From Candidatus Bathyarchaeota archaeon B24 (GTDB lineage Archaea > Thermoproteota > CALKCG01 > B24): 42,778 nucleotides of DNA. Each line of letters opens with the position of its first letter. Within the stretch, counting starts at the first letter, position 1. The notes beneath the pieces are model-generated. The model worked only from the letters and a program-made list of their open reading frames with translations. It was not told the DNA's origin and ran no database searches. The translations under genes were made by a program, and so were the position numbers. This document shows positions 7,112-15,273 of the stretch, one piece after another. The DNA lies in the NCBI GenBank assembly GCA_001593865.1, contig LUCB01000011.1, positions 1 to 42,778 of the forward strand, in the 5' to 3' direction.

Positions 7112-9796
7112 GTGAGATATGTTACCAAACCCATACCGGAGTCTGGGATACCCCTCGGAGGTATAGGAACGGGGAGCTTCGAGATAAGGGCTGATGGAAA
7201 ATTCTATGAGTGGCAGATATTCAACAATAAACCCTGGCGCTGCGGCGGGGCTCCATGGGAAAGAGAGCAAGAGGAATTCATGCGTCCAAACGACTTCTTC
7301 TTCGCCGTCAGAGCCAAGCCTGAGGGTGATATACCCATCGTACGGATTCTAGGCTTCGGAGCTATGGACCTGGAGCTCGGATACGACCCATACACGCTTC
7401 CATGGGTTAAAGGCGTGGAATCGATCGAGTACGTGGGAGAATACCCGCTTGCAACGTTAGACTACTTGGACCAGACCTTACCCGTTAAGGTTAAGCTGGA
7501 GGCCTTCTCACCTTTCATACCAGGCGAGGTGAAGGATTCAAGCCTCCCCGTCGCTGTGTTCGTGTTTAAACTCAGCAACCCTATGGATAAACCGGTCGAG
7601 GTAAGCATCCTAGCATGCCTGAAGAACCCGGTCGGCCGGTTTGTCCAAGGTAGGAGATGCGTAAACAAGGTTTCAAAGGAGGCTGACAGGGTAACGATTC
7701 ATATGTCAGCCGAAGGTGTGCCTGAGACCCATCCCACCTACGGCGGCTCCATGGCTTTAACGGTGTTAGACCCGAACGCCTCCTTCGAAGCCGGGTTACC
7801 CGCTAGGAATCAGGCTTTTAAGAGGATGTGGGTCGACCTGAGAAGCGACGGTCTCTTAGAATCCAGTCAATCGGAGGCATCTAGCCTCGAGGAGGTCTAT
7901 GGTCTTCTCTGCTCTAAAACCTCTCTAGAGCCCGGTGAGGAGAAGGAGATGGTATTCACCCTGTCATGGTTCTTCCCCAACCACATAGATACGAAAGGAA
8001 ACCTCATAGGCCACATGTATGAGAACTGGTTCAAAGACGCTTCAGACATCGCGGCTTATGTGGCTTCGAACCTTGAAAGGCTCAGAAAGATTACCGGTCT
8101 CTTCCATGAAACGCTCTACGATACGAGCCTAGACTACTGGATAGTCGACGCGGTCTCCGCCCAACTCACGACCCTTGTGAAAAGCAGCTTCTTCACCAAA
8201 GACGGGGTTTTCGCCCTCTGGGAGGGTGGACCAGGATGCTGCGGGCTTGAAACCCTCGACGTGACGTTCTACGGATCCATACCGATAGCCCTGCTCTTCC
8301 CCGAACTAGAGAAACGTCAGATACGTCTAACCGCTAGTTTCCAGCTCAAGCCTGATAGTCCGAGGTATGAAGACTATGTACTAGGTTTTCCCGAGAACAG
8401 GCTCGCCCTAGCTAAGAAGGCTTTGAAAGACCCAAGGATACTCTCAGACCCGAAGAGGTGGAAGGAGGCTTTGCTAGAGGTCGTTAAGGAGACGGGTCTC
8501 GACCCGAGGGGGAGGATACCGCACTTCTTCCCAGGAACCTTCAAAGAGGTCGATGCATACCACATGGTGGACCTGATGCCTAAATATGCTCTGCTAGTCT
8601 ATAGGGACTTCCTATGGACAGGCGATGAATCCTACCTAAGAGAGCTTTGGGAGAGCGTTAAAGAGGCCTTGGATAACGTCCTAAGAACCATGGACCCCGC
8701 GGGTAAGAAGCTTCCATACCATTATGCACCGTCAGGCTTCGAGTTTATGAGAGGAGTCTTAACGATGCCTATGGGCTTTCAGACCTATGATGTTTGGAGC
8801 TTCTTAGGCTACTCGGCCTACGTATGCGGCATATGGCTTTCGGCTCTGAAGGCTGCCGAAGCGATGGCCAAGACCCTAGGCGACTTCGAGTACGCGGAGA
8901 AGGTTAAAGCCATCTACCAGGAGGCTAGGAGAAACTTCGAGGAGATGCTTTGGAACGGGGAGTATTACAGCCTCTGGTACGACCCCATAAGCGGCGTTGG
9001 AGACGACGGATGTATGACAGATCAGCTATGTGGCCAATGGTACGCCAACCTGACGGAACTACCTCCGATAACCGAGAAAAGACGCATCATATCGGCTTTG
9101 AAGGCCGTTTTAAGGTACAACATGAAGCCTGATGAGGGGCTGATAAACGGCTCCTACCCCAAGGTCGGTGTAAGACCCGCCATGAACGGCGACATGACCT
9201 ACCCCAACAAAGTAGGTATGCCATGGAGGGTTGGAAGCCAGCCTGATACACCTTGGACGGGTACGGAGTACGCGGTCGCCAGTTTAATGGTTCAGGAGGG
9301 GCTGGTGGAGGAGGGATTAGCCGTGGCCAAGAACGTCTACGACCGATACGCCAGGGTTGGATTGCCTTGGAACCACATAGAGTGCGGTGGACACTACTAC
9401 AGGGCTATGGATGTATGGGCTTTGCTGATGGCTCTAGAGGGGTTCAGCTACGACGCGTCTGAGGCTAGGATAACGTTCACACCACGGGTCTCTGAGAATA
9501 AGTTTAAAGCACCATTTGCTGCTAACGGCTCATGGGGAAGCCTCATCCAAACTAGAGACGGTAACATCCAGAGAAACATCGTTAAGCTAAGACATGGTGA
9601 GCTGGAGGTTAGAAGCATCGTATTGAAGCTACCGGCGGAATTGGACCTTAGTAAGGTGAAGGTGGAGGCTTCGCTAGCCGGTGAACGCGTCGAGACCTGT
9701 CTGGAGGCTGAGGGTGATGGGAGGGTTAGGGTTAAGCTTGAGAATGCTGTTAAGCTGAGTCCTGGGAGAGACCTAGAGGTCGTGTTAAGCTGGTGA
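7112..9796 (+). CDS. GH116-type beta-glycosidase (bile acid beta-glucosidase/GBA2-like, DUF608)
   Basis: An 894-residue glycoside hydrolase. The N-terminal domain opens with the GH116 signature GIPLGGIGTGSFEIRADGKF (residues 13-32) and continues as a beta-sandwich to about residue 330. The catalytic (alpha/alpha)6 domain follows, with TYDVW and DQLCGQWYANL; D637 in that motif matches the family's acid/base Asp. The nucleophile Glu is probably in WEGG (E371) or GLET (E380). Known members cleave beta-glucosides, beta-xylosides and glucosylceramide. There is no signal peptide, so it should act inside the cell on an imported glycoside. The GTG start has GGTG seven bases upstream. The length exceeds bacterial homologues of about 800 residues, with a longer stretch between the candidate catalytic residues. 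A C-terminal beta-rich extension of about 100 residues follows. Confidence 0.85.
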   Translation: MRYVTKPIPESGIPLGGIGTGSFEIRADGKFYEWQIFNNKPWRCGGAPWEREQEEFMRPNDFFFAVRAKPEGDIPIVRILGFGAMDLELGYDPYTLPWVKGVESIEYVGEYPLATLDYLDQTLPVKVKLEAFSPFIPGEVKDSSLPVAVFVFKLSNPMDKPVEVSILACLKNPVGRFVQGRRCVNKVSKEADRVTIHMSAEGVPETHPTYGGSMALTVLDPNASFEAGLPARNQAFKRMWVDLRSDGLLESSQSEASSLEEVYGLLCSKTSLEPGEEKEMVFTLSWFFPNHIDTKGNLIGHMYENWFKDASDIAAYVASNLERLRKITGLFHETLYDTSLDYWIVDAVSAQLTTLVKSSFFTKDGVFALWEGGPGCCGLETLDVTFYGSIPIALLFPELEKRQIRLTASFQLKPDSPRYEDYVLGFPENRLALAKKALKDPRILSDPKRWKEALLEVVKETGLDPRGRIPHFFPGTFKEVDAYHMVDLMPKYALLVYRDFLWTGDESYLRELWESVKEALDNVLRTMDPAGKKLPYHYAPSGFEFMRGVLTMPMGFQTYDVWSFLGYSAYVCGIWLSALKAAEAMAKTLGDFEYAEKVKAIYQEARRNFEEMLWNGEYYSLWYDPISGVGDDGCMTDQLCGQWYANLTELPPITEKRRIISALKAVLRYNMKPDEGLINGSYPKVGVRPAMNGDMTYPNKVGMPWRVGSQPDTPWTGTEYAVASLMVQEGLVEEGLAVAKNVYDRYARVGLPWNHIECGGHYYRAMDVWALLMALEGFSYDASEARITFTPRVSENKFKAPFAANGSWGSLIQTRDGNIQRNIVKLRHGELEVRSIVLKLPAELDLSKVKVEASLAGERVETCLEAEGDGRVRVKLENAVKLSPGRDLEVVLSW

Positions 9797-9914
9797 CAAC
9801 TTCGTAGACCTCCCTTCCTCTAGTTTTTACACGATAGACGCCGGTGAGTATCCCTGGGGGCTAAGCTATATACGCAACCTATAACCGACATATCCATAGG
9901 AGGGGACGTAGGGC

Positions 9915-11042
9915 TTGGATTCTAAGTTCAAGTTTAAACCTCACATTATCGACGATAGTTTGCCGGCTGTAGCTGGATGGGCTCAGACGGCGTTAGCCGA
10001 CCTCGACCGGGACGGGCGGTTAGAGTATATCGTCGGAAGACGGTTCGGTGAGATATACTGGTATAAATACCGTTCACCCGACCGATGGGAACGTTATCTA
10101 CTCGGTGAATACTCGCCGTCTGACGTAGGGGGATGCGCGTTCGACGTGGACGGAGACGGCTACGTCGACTTCGTCACAGGAGGAGTCTGGTACCGCAACT
10201 CTAGGACACCCACCCGTCCCTTCAAGAGGATCGTGTTCGACCCACGTCTCGACTCGATCCATGATATAGTGGCTGCGGACATAGACGGAGACGGACGTTT
10301 AGAAGTTGTCACGATGTCAGACCGTAATAACCTTCGCTGGTACAAGATACCCGAGAACCCGGAGGAGCCTTGGATCCGACACGATATAGGCCCGGCTGTC
10401 CACGCCGGGGTCGCGGTGGGAGATGTAGATGGGGATGGAGACCTAGACGTGGTACGGAGTGACGTGTGGTTCGAGAACGTAAACGGCGACGGTACGGAGT
10501 GGGTTCAGCATACCATCCCGATCGAAAGCACACCGGCTCCACCAGACCTCCCCTTCGCGGTCAACGCTACCAAATGCGTAGTCTGCGACATCGACGGAGA
10601 TGGGAAAAACGACATAGTCTACACAGACGCTGAAACACCCGGTGGAAAGGTCTGGTGGATGGAAAACCTAGACGGCCGTGGCCTAGCCTGGAGACGACAT
10701 GTGATCTTTGACGGAAGACCACGTCGGGGAGCATTCCATAGTCTACACGTAGGCGACCTCGACGGAGACGGAGACCTCGACATCTTCTCATGCGAGATGG
10801 AGGCGGTTCTTGGAGACCAACCGCCACGTTGGTACATATGGGAGAACGTCGACGGCAAGGGAGAGGTATGGAGAGAGCACGTTATCCTAGATAAAAACCT
10901 CGGCGGACATGAAGCCTTAGTCGGAGATATAACGGGAAACGGGCTTCCCGATATAATCGGGAAACCGTGGGCCCCCCGGAAAGGGAACGGTCTGAACGGG
11001 AAGATGTTTATAGTATTCCTTGAAAACGTATCCGACCTATGA
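9915..11042 (+). CDS. FG-GAP/VCBS repeat protein, predicted seven-bladed beta-propeller
   Basis: The 375-residue protein carries seven regularly spaced acidic calcium-loop motifs of the type D-x-D-G-D-G-x-x-D: D29, D77, D122, D170, D225, D281 and D338. The first (DLDRDGRLE) and last (DITGNGLPD) are degenerate. Between them are Trp/Tyr-rich strands such as WYKIPENPEEPW and WWMENLDGRG. FG-GAP repeats of this kind fold into integrin-like propellers that bind calcium. Unusually for the family there is no signal peptide or anchor, so a cytoplasmic location is predicted unless export is non-classical. The TTG start at 9915 follows the purine-rich GGAGGGG. It is 118 bases after the GH116 gene on the same strand. 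Bacterial relatives often occur in polysaccharide-use loci; the role here is unknown. Confidence 0.82.
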   Translation: MDSKFKFKPHIIDDSLPAVAGWAQTALADLDRDGRLEYIVGRRFGEIYWYKYRSPDRWERYLLGEYSPSDVGGCAFDVDGDGYVDFVTGGVWYRNSRTPTRPFKRIVFDPRLDSIHDIVAADIDGDGRLEVVTMSDRNNLRWYKIPENPEEPWIRHDIGPAVHAGVAVGDVDGDGDLDVVRSDVWFENVNGDGTEWVQHTIPIESTPAPPDLPFAVNATKCVVCDIDGDGKNDIVYTDAETPGGKVWWMENLDGRGLAWRRHVIFDGRPRRGAFHSLHVGDLDGDGDLDIFSCEMEAVLGDQPPRWYIWENVDGKGEVWREHVILDKNLGGHEALVGDITGNGLPDIIGKPWAPRKGNGLNGKMFIVFLENVSDL

Positions 11043-11093
11043 CTTCCCGAAAACCCCCTAATACTTTACCTAACGTCCTATTTGTTACAAAGT

Positions 11094-12263
11094 CTATTTT
11101 CTTATGTTTAGGTCTTTGAATCCGTCGAAAAGGTTTCTAATCCCTTTATCCTCAAGGACCACAACGTCTTCAAGCCTTATACCAAATTTGCTCGTATAAA
11201 GCCCAGGCTCCACCGTATGAACAACCCCTTTCACTAAGGTGTCCCTCGAAGCCGGATGAATATCCGGAGCTTCATGAATTCTTAAACCTATTCCATGACC
11301 TAACCGGTGGGGAAAGAGCTTCGAATATCCTCTTTCTGCTATAAGGCTTCGAGCAAAACCGTCGACGACAGACGCAGATAAGCCTGGAGATTCAAGCTGG
11401 TAAACCCTCTCCTGAGCCTCCACGAGCGTGGTGAACATATCCTCCTGCTCTCTAGAGGGCTTACCTAAAACCCAGGTCCTCGTAAAGTCCACCCAGTAGC
11501 CGTCCACGCATACGTTAAACTCGAGAAGCACGACATCCCCCCTACGGATCCTTCTATCTGTCGATATGTTGAAGGGATACCAGGCTCTTGAAGAGTTGAC
11601 GCCAGACATGACGAAGGCGAACCCTCTAGCCCGCTTAGCCCCCTTAAACCCGACGCCAAGGCCGTAGACAGCCTCCTCAGCCGACGCTGCAAGCTCGCAC
11701 TCCCTGACTCCATCTACGAGATGTTCTAGGAGCTTTTCCATAGCTAGACCAGCTAGCTCCGCCGCGACCTCCATCTTGGAGACCTCGTAGTCGGATTTAA
11801 CCATCCTAAGCCTGGTCAGCATCTCTGAGGCGTCGACCAGCTCGGCGTTTAAAACGTTCTCGATGAGGTCGAAAGTAGGTTTACCCGCGTAGTTAACCTC
11901 TCCGACGACGCTGTTTGTGGCGGTGGTCTCAAAGCCTAGCTCACAACCGACTTTAACACCTCTAGGTAGACAGAGGCTTGCTAGGAGGTCTTCCATATGC
12001 TTGTAGGGATTCCACAGCTTGTCTAACCGCTCCGTCTCGTATGCTCTGATATCCCTGACCCAGCCCTCCCTGGCGTAATCAAGCTCGGACACCGGAACTA
12101 TAAGGGTTGGTTCACCGTCTAGAGGTAGGACCGCTAGAGACCAGCCTGTGACAGGCCAGTAGCCTGATACGTAAAGCACGTTCTCCGGATTGCGGCATAT
12201 GAGGACGTCTATCCCCTCTTCCTCCATGGCCTTCCTGATCCTAGATAACCTACCAGGCTCCAT
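11094..12263 (-). CDS. M24 family (Xaa-Pro dipeptidase/aminopeptidase P-like) protein
   Basis: 389 residues in two domains: an N-terminal creatinase-like domain (about 1-140) and a C-terminal pita-bread catalytic domain (about 155-389). Metal ligands expected for a dinuclear prolidase are Asp, Asp, His, Glu, Glu. Here the first is Glu (E248 in LLEFNV), followed by D259 in VDFTRT, H323 in LGHGIG, E352 in TVEPGLY and E365 in RLEDVV. The SGxNxxxxH segment that supplies a substrate-binding His has no His (SGVNSSRAWYP). This may be a peptidase with altered metal binding, or a member acting on another C-N bond such as the creatinase and ectoine hydrolase branches. It is convergent with the propeller gene and upstream of the aldolase on the same strand. 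Confidence 0.78.
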   Translation of the reverse strand: MEPGRLSRIRKAMEEEGIDVLICRNPENVLYVSGYWPVTGWSLAVLPLDGEPTLIVPVSELDYAREGWVRDIRAYETERLDKLWNPYKHMEDLLASLCLPRGVKVGCELGFETTATNSVVGEVNYAGKPTFDLIENVLNAELVDASEMLTRLRMVKSDYEVSKMEVAAELAGLAMEKLLEHLVDGVRECELAASAEEAVYGLGVGFKGAKRARGFAFVMSGVNSSRAWYPFNISTDRRIRRGDVVLLEFNVCVDGYWVDFTRTWVLGKPSREQEDMFTTLVEAQERVYQLESPGLSASVVDGFARSLIAERGYSKLFPHRLGHGIGLRIHEAPDIHPASRDTLVKGVVHTVEPGLYTSKFGIRLEDVVVLEDKGIRNLFDGFKDLNIRK

Positions 12264-12348
12264 CAGAAGTATCCTTTACACACAAATCATCTATATATGC
12301 ATGGCTATGCTTAAAATCGGCGAGAAATAGAAGGAGAGAAAAACGGCT

Positions 12349-13110
12349 TTAGAGGTTTTTGAAACGGCTTAGAAGCTCTCTGAACCCTCTTGACAGTATC
12401 CTTAGGTCGCTTAGCAGAGCAACGAACCTGAAGCCGCTTTCGATCATCTTCTCAGCCATATCAGGGTTGAACGTGTGGATCCCAGGAGCCACCCCATACT
12501 TATCGCAGGTTTTCCTCACCTTTTCCACAGCCTCCTTAAACTTCGGGTGGTCGAACTGGGTGGGTATTCCCAAGTTCACAGATAGGTCCATCGGGCCTAT
12601 GTAGGCTACGTCTATCCCCTCTACCGAGAGGATGTCGTCTAGGTTCTCCAACGCCTTAGCAGTCTCCACCTGGACGATCACCACAAGCTCCTCCTCCTCA
12701 AACCTCTTGTAATAGTCTAGAAACGGGCGGCTACCGAACCTCGTACATCTCCTAGGTCCTACACCTCTAACGCCTCTAGGAGGATACCTAGTAGCAGCTA
12801 CGGCAGCCTCGGCCTCCTCCCTACTGTTGACCCAGGGCACCAATACGCCCTGCATACCTATGTCTAAAACCCTCTTTATCACGACCATGTCGTTCCATGG
12901 AACCCTAGCTATGGGAGCTATCTCGGTGCCGCGGAGAGGCATGGCTAGTATCTCCAGGTCTCTGATATCTATCGGCGCATGCTCCATGTCGAACACGAGC
13001 CAGTCGAAGGGGAGTTCAGATAAGATATCCGTCACATCCGGGTGGTTTATCGTCACCCACGTCCCTAAGGCTACTCCTCCCTCCTTAAGATGCTTCTTCA
13101 AACCTGTCAA
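12349..13110 (-). CDS. HpcH/HpaI family class II aldolase (2-keto-3-deoxy-sugar acid aldolase-like)
   Basis: 253 residues, close to the usual 250-265. Members split 2-keto-3-deoxy sugar acids or 4-hydroxy-2-oxo acids into pyruvate and an aldehyde using a divalent metal. Active-site residues are visible: H44 in FDMEHAPID, R69 in IARVPW, E149 in VQVETAKA and D175 in IGPMDLSVNLG, together with the YPPRGVRGVGP loop (109-119). The 2-keto-3-deoxy-L-rhamnonate aldolase and 4-hydroxy-2-oxoheptanedioate aldolase branches are both possible. The TTG at 13110 gives MTGLKKHLKEG, a normal family N-terminus. In this block the gene would be the pyruvate-releasing step after a dehydrogenase/dehydratase route. 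The PfkB kinase at 28 kb is a possible partner for keto-deoxy acids. Confidence 0.87.
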   Translation of the reverse strand: MTGLKKHLKEGGVALGTWVTINHPDVTDILSELPFDWLVFDMEHAPIDIRDLEILAMPLRGTEIAPIARVPWNDMVVIKRVLDIGMQGVLVPWVNSREEAEAAVAATRYPPRGVRGVGPRRCTRFGSRPFLDYYKRFEEEELVVIVQVETAKALENLDDILSVEGIDVAYIGPMDLSVNLGIPTQFDHPKFKEAVEKVRKTCDKYGVAPGIHTFNPDMAEKMIESGFRFVALLSDLRILSRGFRELLSRFKNL

Positions 13111-13175
13111 GGCCAGACACCGGACAAGCTATACGGGTCGTAGCGATTTAAGCTGAACCCTTCTATGAAAGACGG

Positions 13176-13424
13176 TTACTCCCGCTCCTTTATCTCAAAG
13201 ATCTTACAGAGCAGCTTATAGAGTTCCCTACCCTCATCCGTCTTAGCGAACAGCTCCCTCTCCGAAGGCAGTATCTTAGCTATAGCCTCCCTAGTACGTC
13301 TCCACTCAAGCTCTCTCCATATAAGCTGGAAGTTCTTAAGCTCTATCCAAGCCCTGAAGATGAGGACTATAAACATGGCTAACGTCAAGATCAGGTTGAG
13401 CATATAGATCTCCACGATCGACAC
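13176..13424 (-). CDS. Small membrane protein, one N-terminal helix plus charged cytoplasmic tail
   Basis: 82 residues. An N-terminal hydrophobic helix (about 8-26, LNLILTLAMFIVLIFRAWI) is followed by a strongly charged segment with ELEWRRTREAIAK and a C-terminal helix ending KIFEIKERE. I recognise no family. The start could be GTG 13424, a second GTG at codon 4, or ATG at codon 8. The gene lies divergently 161 bases from the secreted beta-helix protein and on the same strand as the aldolase. Regular charge patterning, lack of internal stops and a sensible topology argue that it is real. Confidence 0.5.
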   Translation of the reverse strand: MSIVEIYMLNLILTLAMFIVLIFRAWIELKNFQLIWRELEWRRTREAIAKILPSERELFAKTDEGRELYKLLCKIFEIKERE

Positions 13425-13585
13425 GGCAAGACCCCTATCATATAGAACACGGGCTTATATTTAATAGATGGCTTAAACCTTATCCGCCATTATGTAAAGT
13501 AAAAAAGTTTTAGAAGTCTCAAGCTTCCACCAAGCGCGAATAAAACTTAAAAGTTTTACAGTAAAACCTTACAAGTGAAGGGAAA

Positions 13586-15223
13586 ATGTCGGCTATTTTC
13601 TCCTTTCTGAAGGATAAACCTATGATATTGATGGCTTTGCTCATCATGTCGGCGACCGCTATACCGATAGCATCGGTGAACGCAAACCCAACTGAACTCC
13701 ACGTCGGACCAGGCTATACATACACAACAATTCAAGCAGCCATAGAGGCCGCAGAGCCAGGAGACACAATAATCGTGCATGAGGGGACATATGAGGAGCA
13801 ACTTTTCATAAGTACGCCTCTGACGCTACGGGCTGCTGAGGGGGAAACTGTCATAATCAAGCCGCCGCCAGGTACGCTTGCGACTATTGACGTGAACTAT
13901 CCTGTTCCAGGAGGCAGTAAAACGAGAACGTTTGCACCCTTGATAATAGTGATGGAAGTAACCCCGGCGTCTAGCGTTATAATCGAGGGGCTTATAATCG
14001 ACGGCAACTACGAGCTTATAGACCGGGGATATATAGGTACAGAAGATCCTATATACACCGGTATCGTATACGTCGAATTCAACGGTACAATTAGAAACTG
14101 CGTGATCAGAAACTTCAGACCTAAACCTGAGCAGACAGATCTATTTAACAACGGTTTCGCCATATGGATAGTCGGAGATAGCCACGTTACGGTCGAGGGC
14201 AACGACATACACGATTATGGATGGATGGGGATAGTAGTAGATGGACTTGCAACCGTTACCATCGTCGATAACACCATCACGGGCTGGGGTCCCACCATAC
14301 AAACCGGACAGAACGGTATACAAGTATCAAGAGGGGCGTATGCCAAGATACTCAGCAATCTGATTACGGGGAACATCTACACAGGTGAAGATTGGTGGGC
14401 TAGTGGAGTCATATTTCTTGATGCCACAGGGGATGTAATAGGTAATGCTATAGTCGAGAATCAAGTTGGGGTCGACGGTATGGGTGATGTCACAGGTATC
14501 CACGTAAACTTCAATAACATCTATGGAAACACCCTCGCAGGTGTTTATAACGAAGATACAGGCTCGCTTGATGCTAAATGTAACTGGTGGAACGACCCTG
14601 AAGGACCAACCGTGGGAGCACCTCCTAAGTCTGGAGACGCCGTATATGGGGATGTAGAATATAGCCCTTGGCTTACGGCTCCTCTGATGGCTGATCCCGA
14701 CGGGACAGGTGTTGTTGCTTCAAGTCTTTCCGGTACGGACACGACGCTTGGGTTCTCCGATTCCAACGTAGATGTCGTGGTATCCGGCTCGGCCGAGGTT
14801 TACGTCGCGACTTACGAGTCTAACCCCGGCACAGGGTTCATGGGTGACATAGGCAACTACATAGACGTTTACGTCCCAGATGTGTCGGGGTTAACCGAGC
14901 TTGAGATACGGAAATACTACACGGATGGGGAGATAGAAGCGTTAGGTCTTGATGAGCGGGGTCTGAAGCTCTACTGGTGGAACGGCACGGATTGGGTTCT
15001 ATGCTCAGACACAGGTGTGAATATGGTTGAAAACTACATCTGGGCGAGGATAAGAACAGACACTACGCCGAGCCTGAGCGACCTAACGGGTACGCCGTTC
15101 GGAGCTGCAAGCGTATGGCCTGTAGGAGGTGCGATACTGCCGGTGGACCTAACCCCCTACGTGCTGATGCTTATATTGGCGGCTGGGATAGCGGGGATAA
15201 TTCTCAAGAAGACTATGCTTTAG
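13586..15223 (+). CDS. Secreted, C-terminally anchored parallel beta-helix protein
   Basis: 545 residues. A signal peptide spans about 1-34 (hydrophobic core MILMALLIMSATAIPIAS). Next comes a right-handed parallel beta-helix of the carbohydrate-binding/pectate-lyase-like type (about 40-330). It opens with the typical YTTIQAAIEAAEPGDTIIVHEGTYEE and continues with stacked repeats such as VTVEGNDIHDYGWMGI. A separate beta-rich domain (about 380-505) has WNGTDWV. The C-terminus has PVGG (512-515), a membrane helix (about 522-540) and KK. This layout resembles archaeal surface proteins held by a C-terminal anchor. ATG 13586 has GAAGGG just upstream. The 13425-13585 gap carries A/T-rich elements such as TTAAAAG at about 13548-13554. 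Function is probably binding or cleaving extracellular polysaccharide; no catalytic residues are identifiable by eye. Confidence 0.82.
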   Translation: MSAIFSFLKDKPMILMALLIMSATAIPIASVNANPTELHVGPGYTYTTIQAAIEAAEPGDTIIVHEGTYEEQLFISTPLTLRAAEGETVIIKPPPGTLATIDVNYPVPGGSKTRTFAPLIIVMEVTPASSVIIEGLIIDGNYELIDRGYIGTEDPIYTGIVYVEFNGTIRNCVIRNFRPKPEQTDLFNNGFAIWIVGDSHVTVEGNDIHDYGWMGIVVDGLATVTIVDNTITGWGPTIQTGQNGIQVSRGAYAKILSNLITGNIYTGEDWWASGVIFLDATGDVIGNAIVENQVGVDGMGDVTGIHVNFNNIYGNTLAGVYNEDTGSLDAKCNWWNDPEGPTVGAPPKSGDAVYGDVEYSPWLTAPLMADPDGTGVVASSLSGTDTTLGFSDSNVDVVVSGSAEVYVATYESNPGTGFMGDIGNYIDVYVPDVSGLTELEIRKYYTDGEIEALGLDERGLKLYWWNGTDWVLCSDTGVNMVENYIWARIRTDTTPSLSDLTGTPFGAASVWPVGGAILPVDLTPYVLMLILAAGIAGIILKKTML

Positions 15224-15238
15224 AATTTCATTATCCCT

Positions 15239-15251
15239 CATTTTTTTAAAA
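15239..15251. terminator. Bidirectional T/A-rich terminator between convergent genes
   Basis: CATTTTTTTAAAAATG lies in the 50-base gap between the beta-helix gene (+) and the sulfatase-like gene (-). The T7 run serves the plus strand and the A run, read as T on the other strand, serves the minus strand. Confidence 0.5.
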
Positions 15252-15273
15252 ATGGATGGGTGCGGAGCTTTTC

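Noticed and set aside
10160-10858. Several minus-strand frames inside the propeller gene
   Set aside because: These arise from the repeated GACGTGGACGGAGACGG-type codons of the calcium loops; the antisense translations are low complexity.
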